Assembly: GCF_004348525.1 (NCBI RefSeq)
Contig: NZ_SMKG01000042.1
Location: 1 to 33,444, forward strand
Direction: 5' to 3'
Length of the DNA stretch: 33,444 nt
Source: Micromonospora sp. 15K316
GTDB taxonomy: Bacteria > Actinomycetota > Actinomycetes > Mycobacteriales > Micromonosporaceae
Numbering within the stretch: position 1 is the first letter of the stretch; every line of letters begins with the position of its first letter. The position numbers were made by a program, and so were the translations under genes. Shown one piece after another: positions 8,994 to 14,424 of this stretch. Under the pieces are notes generated by a model that did not search any database, was not told the DNA's origin, and was given only the letters and a program-made list of their open reading frames with translations.

Positions 8994-10373
8994 TCAGTGG
9001 CAGGAGCCGGTGCCGCTGTCGCTGTAGCTCTGCCCGGCGACCGGCACGAACTGCCAGTCGTAGCTGTTGGCGTGCAGCGTGAACTTCAGCACGCCGTACG
9101 CCGAGCTGTTCCGCGCCTCGCTGTTGGGCTGGATGGTGCCGAAGCTGTAGTGACCGGCACCGCCCATCCCGGCGACGAAGCTGCGCATGCCCCGGGAGGC
9201 GTCGTATCCGCCGTTCGGGTTCATCGGCGCGAACCGCTCGTACACGTGGTTGTGACCCCAGACCACGACGTCGGCGTTGTTGTCGTACAGCGCCTGGTAG
9301 AGCGGGCGCGTCGAGGTCGACGGCGCGTGGTTGGAGCTCGACGTGTAGAGCGGGTGGTGCCAGTACGCCAGCGTGCACGGCTTGGTGCTGGCCACGAGAT
9401 CCGCCCGCAGCCACTGCTCCTGCGCCGAGCCCGCCGACATGCTGATGTTGGAGTTCAGCGACACGACGTGCCAGTTGCCGAGGTCGTACGAGTAGTAACC
9501 CCGCCCGCTCGGGCCGGCCTGCGAGCCGAAGTAGTTGTAGTAGCCCGTGGCGCCCGAGGTGTTGTAGTCGTGGTTGCCGGGCGACGGCCGGGTACGCGAC
9601 TTGTGCCGGCCCCAGGTGGGCGCGTAGTAGGAGTTGAACTCGGAGGCGGTGCCGTTGCTGTAGACGTTGTCACCGGTGGTGAAGACGGTGCCGGAGATGC
9701 CGTCCAGCAGTGCCGCGGTCGCGGTGTCGCCGGAGCCGGAGTCGGAGATGTCGCCGACACCGACGAGGACCGGATCGCCCGAGGGCGGCGGCGTCGTGGT
9801 GCCGGTGGTGACCACCAGCTGCGGCGCGTCCGCACCGCTCTCCCGGGAGTCGTAGTACGCCCCGTCGGTGTTGGACGAGGTCGCGCCGAAGCTGAACGTG
9901 CCGTTGCCCCGGACGTGGGACGTCACGTCGACCTCGTACCAGCCGTCGGCGGTGACCGAGCCGATCGAGCCCAGCGTCGCGCCGTCGATGCCCGGCTGGT
10001 TGTTCCAGGTCGTGCCCGTCTCCGACCAGGTCGTGTTCGACATGGCCCGGAACGTGCCACCGGCGCTGCTGCCGTCGTTGCCGCTGATCGTGCGCAGCCG
10101 CAGCTTGGCGCTGCTGACGGTGCCGCTGACCCCGCTCACGGTGAAGCGCAGGAACATCCGGCGGACCGGCGAGTTGTCGACCACGATCTGCGTCGACGTC
10201 CCGTAGTTGGTGGACGTGGTGTCGTTCTGGACGTACGTGTCGGCGACCGGCCGGAACGTGGCCGTGGCCGCCGAGGCCGAGGTGCCGCCGGTCATGACGA
10301 CGGCGGCGGTGGCGGCGAGCAGCACCGCGACCGTCCCCATCGTCACCGACGGACGGGAAAGGCGAATGCCCAT
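8994..10373 (-). CDS. Secreted metallophosphoesterase with N-terminal DNRLRE domain
   Basis: This 459-residue protein begins with a Sec signal peptide (MGIRLSRPSV, hydrophobic core, cleavage near ASA at 35). A DNRLRE/CBM96-like beta domain follows at about 37-190, marked by ADTYVQ, FLRFTVSG and TTWNNQPG. After a TTPPPSG linker comes a calcineurin-type phosphoesterase with GDISDSG, TTGDNVYSNG, SPGNHDY and GHNHVYERFAP, all metal ligands of the fold. It should cleave phosphate esters outside the cell, the DNRLRE part probably attaching to polymers or the wall. The start has GGGAGG upstream. The promoter carries a PHO-box-like repeat (10428-10460), consistent with induction by phosphate starvation. 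Convergent with the redox operon; divergent from the MFS gene. Confidence 0.9.
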   Translation of the reverse strand: MGIRLSRPSVTMGTVAVLLAATAAVVMTGGTSASAATATFRPVADTYVQNDTTSTNYGTSTQIVVDNSPVRRMFLRFTVSGVSGTVSSAKLRLRTISGNDGSSAGGTFRAMSNTTWSETGTTWNNQPGIDGATLGSIGSVTADGWYEVDVTSHVRGNGTFSFGATSSNTDGAYYDSRESGADAPQLVVTTGTTTPPPSGDPVLVGVGDISDSGSGDTATAALLDGISGTVFTTGDNVYSNGTASEFNSYYAPTWGRHKSRTRPSPGNHDYNTSGATGYYNYFGSQAGPSGRGYYSYDLGNWHVVSLNSNISMSAGSAQEQWLRADLVASTKPCTLAYWHHPLYTSSSNHAPSTSTRPLYQALYDNNADVVVWGHNHVYERFAPMNPNGGYDASRGMRSFVAGMGGAGHYSFGTIQPNSEARNSSAYGVLKFTLHANSYDWQFVPVAGQSYSDSGTGSCH

Positions 10374-10416
10374 CCGGAGCCTCCCTATCGAAGGGTCGGG
10401 GGTTGAGAGCGGATGG

Positions 10417-10460
10417 AATGTAGGGAGGTCGATGGACCGATCCCTGACCGGCGGGTGAAC
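10417..10460 (-). promoter_or_regulatory. PHO-box-like promoter of the metallophosphoesterase gene
   Basis: On the minus strand three contiguous 11-base units start at 10460, 10449 and 10438 with GTTCACC, GGTCAGG and GGTCCAT. Actinomycete PhoP boxes are 11-base direct repeats built on GTTCACC/GGTCA. A -10 hexamer TACATT follows at 10422-10417, so the repeats overlap the -35 position as in known PHO promoters. The predicted transcript start is about 36 bases before the ATG. The related heptamer GTTCGCC lies at 10481-10475. Confidence 0.6.
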
Positions 10461-10602
10461 AACTCGTCCACGGAGGCGAACACCTCGCTGTTGCGCCGAT
10501 GTTCACCACGTGCACGCCCGCCCGGCACCGGGGATCCGTTGTGGCCGGTCGGCGCGGGCCGCACGATAGGCGACCGTCAGTCGCGATCCGAAGGGGACGC
10601 CC

Positions 10603-11922
10603 GTGTACCTGTCGACCGTCTCCCGGCCGCGGACCGATCCGCCGGACGTGGAGCCCGGCCGGTCCCGCCGCCGGATCGCCCTGGTCAGCGGCAACGTCCT
10701 CGCCCTCGGCACGGTCAGCCTGATCACCGACGTCTCCGCCGAGATGGTCACCGCGGTCCTGCCCCTCTACCTGGTGCTGGGGCTCCAGCTCAGTCCGCTG
10801 GCCTTCGGCGTCGTCGACGGCGTCTACGCCGGCGCCACCGCGCTGCTGCGGGTGGTCGGTGGCTTCGTCGCCGACCGGATCCGGCGACGCAAGCTCGTGG
10901 CCGGGTTCGGGTACGCGCTCTCCGCGGTGGCGAAGCTCGGCCTGCTCCTCGCCGGCCGGTCCGTGCCGATGATCGGCGCGGTCATCGCCGTCGACCGGCT
11001 CGGCAAGGGCGTACGCAGCGCGCCCCGGGACGCGCTCATCACGGCGTCGACGCCACCGGAGTCGCTGGGCCGGGCGTTCGGCGTGCACCGGACGATGGAC
11101 GCCGTCGGCGCGTTCCTCGGCCCCCTCGTCGCCATGGCCGTGCTGCTCGCCGTCGGCCGGTCGTACGACGCGGTCTTCGTGACCAGCTTCTGCGTCGCCG
11201 CGCTGGGCGTCGTCGTGCTCGTCCTCTTCGTCCGCGAGCGGGACACACCGACGCGGGAGGCAGTGGCCACCGGGCCGGGCGGCGGCGGGCCGGCGGAGGA
11301 GCCCGACGAGGGACGGCCCACCGTCCGGGAGTTGCTCGGGCTGCTGCGTGACCGGCCGGCCCGGCGGCTCGTGGTGGCCGCAGCGCTGCTGGGGCTGGCC
11401 ACCATCGGGGACGGGTTCGTCTACCTGTTGTTGCAACGCCGGGAGAACGTGGACCTCACCTGGTTCCCGCTGCTGGCCGTGGGCACCAGCCTGGTGTACC
11501 TGCTGCTCGCGACCCCGATCGGCCTGCTCGCCGACCGGATCGGCCGGCTCCCGGTGGTGCTGGGCGGGTACGCCGCGCTCGGCGTCACCTACCTGCTGCT
11601 CGCCGGCCCGGTCGCCGGCTGGCCCCTGCTCGTGCTGGCCCTGGCCCTGTACGGCACCTTCTACGCGGCCACCGACGGTGTGCTCATCGCGCTCGCCGGC
11701 CCGGTCCTGCCGCCGCGACTGCGCACCAGCGGGATCGCGCTCGTCCAGACCGGGCAGGCGCTCGCGTACCTCGTCTCGTCCGTCCTCTTCGGTCTCGCCT
11801 GGCAGGCCTGGGGGCCGCAGAACGCGATCCGGGCCGCCGCCGTGGCCGTCGCGGCCGTTCTTCTGCTCACCCTGCTCATGCTGGCCCCCACGTACCGTCC
11901 CGTTCCCCGGAAGGTGTCCTGA
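10603..11922 (+). CDS. MFS transporter
   Basis: A 439-residue membrane protein with about twelve hydrophobic segments and a central charged loop near 205-235 (VRERDTPTREA, then glycine-rich). Motifs include SLITDVSAEMVTAVLPLYLV in the first helix, the loop DRIRRRKLVAGFGYALSAVAK, and DRLGKGVRSAPRDALI followed by GRAFGVHRTMDAVGA. This pattern occurs in MFS exporters of the NreB/NrsD-like and drug-efflux type; the exported compound is unknown. The start is GTG at 10603 with AAGGGGAC upstream. The last base of its stop codon is the first base of the next gene's ATG, so the two are translationally coupled. Its promoter faces the phosphoesterase promoter across 229 bases, where GTTCACC occurs once on this strand (10501-10507). 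Confidence 0.9.
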   Translation: MYLSTVSRPRTDPPDVEPGRSRRRIALVSGNVLALGTVSLITDVSAEMVTAVLPLYLVLGLQLSPLAFGVVDGVYAGATALLRVVGGFVADRIRRRKLVAGFGYALSAVAKLGLLLAGRSVPMIGAVIAVDRLGKGVRSAPRDALITASTPPESLGRAFGVHRTMDAVGAFLGPLVAMAVLLAVGRSYDAVFVTSFCVAALGVVVLVLFVRERDTPTREAVATGPGGGGPAEEPDEGRPTVRELLGLLRDRPARRLVVAAALLGLATIGDGFVYLLLQRRENVDLTWFPLLAVGTSLVYLLLATPIGLLADRIGRLPVVLGGYAALGVTYLLLAGPVAGWPLLVLALALYGTFYAATDGVLIALAGPVLPPRLRTSGIALVQTGQALAYLVSSVLFGLAWQAWGPQNAIRAAAVAVAAVLLLTLLMLAPTYRPVPRKVS

Positions 11923-12905
11923 TGACCGCGATGTCGACCCGCGTGAAGATCGGTGTGGCGGTCGGTTCGGCCCTGCTGCTGGGCGTCGTGGCGACGGGCT
12001 ACGCCGTCCTCGCCGCCGAGCCGGCCGCCTCACCCGCCACCGCCGGCGCCGGCCCGGTCACCCTGGCGCCCGGGCAACCGCGCCTGCTGACCATCACCGA
12101 CCGGCACGTCGCCTCCGTCGCCGGCACCGACCCCGGCGGCGCGCGGACCGTCTCGAACGTGGAGTGCCTGCGGGTGTACGCGGCGGCCGGCACCGGTGTC
12201 TGCCTCGCGCCGGAGAACGCCTGGTCCTACCGGGTCGTCGTGCTCGACTCGGCGCTGCGCCCGCAGCGTTCGGTCGCCGTTCCCGGCCTGCCCAACCGGG
12301 CCCGGGTCTCCGCCTCCGGCCGGATGATCTCCTGGACGACGTTCGTCGGCGGCGACTCCTACACGGCCAGCGGCTTCTCCACCCGAACCGGAATCCTCGA
12401 CACCCGCAGCGGCAGCACGGTCATGTCGCTGGAGGAGTTCGCGGTGACCCGCGACGGGAAGCCCTACCGCAGCGCCGACGTCAACTACTGGGGCGTCACG
12501 TTCACCGCCGACGACAACGTCTTCTACGCGACGATGTCGACAGGCGGGAAGCGGTACCTCGTCCGGGGCGACCTCGCCGCGCGGAAGGTCGAGACGCTCA
12601 AGGAGAACGTCGAGTGCCCGTCGCTCTCGCCCGACGGCACCCGGCTCGCGTTCAAGGAGGCGATCGACGCCGACCCGCAGCGGGGCTGGCGCCTGTCGGT
12701 GCTGGACCTGGCCACGATGCGGGTGACGCCGACCGCCGAGACGACGAGCGTGGACGACCAGGCGGCGTGGCTGGACGCCGCGACGCTCGCCTACACCCTT
12801 CGCCAGGACGACGGCCGCCCCGACGTCTGGGCGGTGCCGGCGGACGGCTCCGGCGCGCCCCGACTGCTGGTGCCCGACGCGGAGTCCCCGTCGCCGCTGA
12901 CCTGA
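11922..12905 (+). CDS. Membrane-anchored or exported beta-propeller (TolB/PD40-like) protein
   Basis: The 327-residue product has an N-terminal hydrophobic helix (VKIGVAVGSALLLGVVATGY) without a lipobox cysteine, so it is either a signal peptide or an anchor. The rest is a repeating beta structure with PD40/TolB-like blades: ASGRMISWTT, PSLSPDGTRLAFKEA, and a final PDVWAVPADGSGAPRLLV. Such propellers usually bind partners or ligands and are not enzymes. The start overlaps the MFS stop by one base; a second Met at codon 4 (11931) is an alternative. Coupling to the transporter suggests an accessory or sensing role in the same export process. That role is inference, and no close functional homologue is recognised. 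Confidence 0.75.
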   Translation: MTAMSTRVKIGVAVGSALLLGVVATGYAVLAAEPAASPATAGAGPVTLAPGQPRLLTITDRHVASVAGTDPGGARTVSNVECLRVYAAAGTGVCLAPENAWSYRVVVLDSALRPQRSVAVPGLPNRARVSASGRMISWTTFVGGDSYTASGFSTRTGILDTRSGSTVMSLEEFAVTRDGKPYRSADVNYWGVTFTADDNVFYATMSTGGKRYLVRGDLAARKVETLKENVECPSLSPDGTRLAFKEAIDADPQRGWRLSVLDLATMRVTPTAETTSVDDQAAWLDAATLAYTLRQDDGRPDVWAVPADGSGAPRLLVPDAESPSPLT

Positions 12906-12917
12906 CGGGTCCCCGTT

Positions 12918-12933
12918 CCGGCGAGCACGCCGG
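12918..12933. terminator. Short hairpin between convergent genes
   Basis: CCGGCG at 12918-12923 pairs with CGCCGG at 12928-12933 around AGCA. It is the only evident hairpin in the 44-base gap between the propeller gene and the convergent AlaRS-like gene, and it is weak. Confidence 0.3.
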
Positions 12934-12949
12934 CCCGGGAGGCGGTTCG

Positions 12950-14122
12950 TTACGCCGCCTCGGCGACCAGGGTCTCCACCAACTCGCGGGGCAGCCCGTG
13001 GGTGTCGTGCAGGTAGTGGTAGTCCTCGTCCCGCAGCGGTCCCCGGGACAGCTGCCGCGACACGACGGGCCGGCCCCGCCGGAGCAGGTCGCCGAAGCGC
13101 CGCTCCTCACCGAGCAGCAGGCCGCGCAGCTCGTCGACGTCCGCGCGCTGCCGGAACCGGTCGCGGGTCCGGGTGAACGGCTCGTCCGGCAGGTCGGCGA
13201 GGCTCCGCGACGGGTCGTCGCGCCACAGCGCGGTGAGCGTACGGCGGATCAGCCGACGCAGCACGTACCCGCGACCGGTGTTCGAGGGCCGCACCCCGTC
13301 GCCGATGACGACCACGCTCGACCGGAGGTGGTCACTGACGAGCCGCAGCGTCTCCTCGTCCGGCTGCCACAGGCCGCCGACGCCCCGGACCCAGGGCTCG
13401 AAGCCGTCGCCCTCGAAGACCGAGCGGTGGCCGCGCAGCACCATCTCCAGGCGCTCCAGCCCCATCCCGGTGTCGACGTCGGGCTGGCGCAGCGGCTCCA
13501 GCCGACCGTCGCCGTGCCGGTGGTAGCGCATACCCACGTGGTTCCACACCTCCATCCACCGGCCGTCGGTGCTCGGGGTGCCGGTCGGCGGGGTGTCACC
13601 GGTCCACACGAAGATCTCCGAGTCGGGCCCGCACGGCCCGGTCGGTCCGTTGGACCACCAGTTCTCCTGGCCGGTCAGCTCCACGGGCACGCCGAGCCGC
13701 TGCCAGACCTCCAGCGACGCGGTGTCCGGCCCGACCTGGTCGTCGCCGCCGAACACGGTCGCGTACAGCCGGTCGTGCGCGACGCCGAAGCCCTCACGGA
13801 GCAGCTCGTAGCCCCAGCGCAGGCTCTGCGGGCCGCCGTAGTCGCCGAGCGACCAGGAGCCGAGCATCTGGAAGACGGTCAGGTGGGTGTCGTCGCCCAC
13901 CTCGTCCAGGTCGGTGGTGCGCAGGCACCGCTGGACGTTCACCAGCCGGCGGCCCAGCGGGTGCGGCCGCCCCTCCAGGTAGGGCGTCAGCGGGTGCATC
14001 CCGGAGGTGGTGAAGAGGACCGGATCGTCCGGTGGCCGGACCAGCGAGCTCTCGGGGAGCAGCCGGTGACCGTGCTCCCGGTAGAAGTCGACGAAGGTCC
14101 CGATGATCTTTTCGGGTGTCAT
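12950..14122 (-). CDS. Alanyl-tRNA synthetase-like protein, catalytic core only
   Basis: This 390-residue protein carries the AlaRS aminoacylation and tRNA-recognition parts. Visible are FFTSGMHPLTPYL-like motif 1 surroundings (LFTTSGMHPL), motif 2 FQMLGSWSLGDY, GPTGPCGPDSEIF, DTGMGLERLEMVL, and the region DGVRPSNTGRGYVLRRLIRR. It stops right after YHYLHDTHGLPRELVETLV, where normal AlaRS (about 880 residues) enters the linker to its editing domain. The editing domain, its zinc-binding HxxxH and the C-Ala domain are all missing. It could charge tRNA-Ala as an auxiliary, inhibitor-tolerant enzyme, or supply Ala-tRNA or Ala-AMP to another reaction; which one is unknown. ATG 14122 is chosen because codon 2 onward matches the family N-terminus (TPEKIIGTFVDFYREHGH). 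The mRNA leader upstream looks like an alanine attenuator. Confidence 0.85.
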   Translation of the reverse strand: MTPEKIIGTFVDFYREHGHRLLPESSLVRPPDDPVLFTTSGMHPLTPYLEGRPHPLGRRLVNVQRCLRTTDLDEVGDDTHLTVFQMLGSWSLGDYGGPQSLRWGYELLREGFGVAHDRLYATVFGGDDQVGPDTASLEVWQRLGVPVELTGQENWWSNGPTGPCGPDSEIFVWTGDTPPTGTPSTDGRWMEVWNHVGMRYHRHGDGRLEPLRQPDVDTGMGLERLEMVLRGHRSVFEGDGFEPWVRGVGGLWQPDEETLRLVSDHLRSSVVVIGDGVRPSNTGRGYVLRRLIRRTLTALWRDDPSRSLADLPDEPFTRTRDRFRQRADVDELRGLLLGEERRFGDLLRRGRPVVSRQLSRGPLRDEDYHYLHDTHGLPRELVETLVAEAA

Positions 14123-14130
14123 GGTGGGGG

Positions 14131-14158
14131 CCTTTCGGGTCGGTGGCGACCGGAAAGG
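14131..14158 (-). promoter_or_regulatory. Hairpin that buries the AlaRS-like ribosome binding site
   Basis: On the minus strand 14158-14147 pairs with 14142-14131 in a 12-position stem with one C-C mismatch, closed by the loop CCAC. The right arm contains GAAAGG, the only Shine-Dalgarno-like sequence before the ATG at 14122. When folded, it should block translation. Confidence 0.65.
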
Positions 14159-14192
14159 TGTGCGGGCGCGGGGAGGGTGTGAAGACACGAAG

Positions 14193-14219
14193 GCCGGCGG
14201 ACCGTTTCCGGCCGCCGGC
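14193..14219 (-). terminator. GAAA-capped attenuator hairpin
   Basis: In the minus-strand RNA, 14219-14209 pairs with 14205 side bases through to 14193: eight pairs GCCGGCGG/CCGCCGGC, one bulged U, three pairs CCG/CGG and a GAAA tetraloop (14208-14205). A weakly U-rich tail CUUCGUGUCUUC follows. It starts 15 bases after the leader-peptide stop. Its left arm plus loop (14216-14205) can pair instead with 14156-14145, the left arm and loop of the next hairpin, over 12 bases with a single G-U. Confidence 0.6.
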
Positions 14220-14233
14220 GGGGACTCAGGAGG

Positions 14234-14302
14234 TCAGGCTGCGGCGACCGTCGAGCGCGTAGCTCGCGCGGCCGCGGCGACGGACTGCCTGGTGATCTCC
14301 AT
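14234..14302 (-). CDS. Alanine-rich leader peptide (22 codons) of the AlaRS-like gene
   Basis: A short ORF begins MEITRQSV and has eight alanines among 22 residues: a run of four, a single, and a run of three just before the TGA. No Shine-Dalgarno sequence precedes ATG 14302. A -10-like TACGGT (14315-14310) lies seven bases upstream, so the mRNA would start at or next to the ATG, as in leaderless actinomycete transcripts. An in-frame ATG at 14332 would give 32 residues. The ORF is followed by two hairpins and an alternative helix before the AlaRS-like start. Alanine codons ahead of an AlaRS paralogue fit a ribosome-mediated sensor of Ala-tRNA. Its translation is not proven. Confidence 0.6.
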   Translation of the reverse strand: MEITRQSVAAAARATRSTVAAA

Positions 14303-14309
14303 GTCTCGC

Positions 14310-14338
14310 ACCGTATCTCGTTCCGCCGCCATCGCCCA
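14310..14338 (-). promoter_or_regulatory. Candidate promoter of the leader/AlaRS-like transcript
   Basis: The hexamer TACGGT (14315-14310) fits the actinomycete -10 pattern TAnnnT and predicts a transcript start at about 14303, next to the leader ATG. The -35 position (14338-14333, TGGGCG) is poor, so an activator or an alternative sigma factor may be needed. Confidence 0.4.
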
Positions 14339-14424
14339 CCGGTTTGCCTTCCCCGGCCGGACGGGCGGCTCGCCCCCGGGGCGGGGCGGCCGGCGTACCC
14401 GCCGACCGTCCCGCCCGGTTCGGC

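Noticed and set aside
9670..12033. 787-codon minus-strand frame opposite the MFS gene
   Set aside because: The plus-strand MFS reading has proper membrane helices and family motifs; the minus frame is charged and Pro/Gly-rich and also crosses the phosphoesterase gene in another frame.
14303..14424. Possible tRNA-binding T-box element before the AlaRS-like gene
   Set aside because: No T-box bulge sequence or specifier stem could be recognised, and the short leader with the Ala-codon ORF explains the region better.
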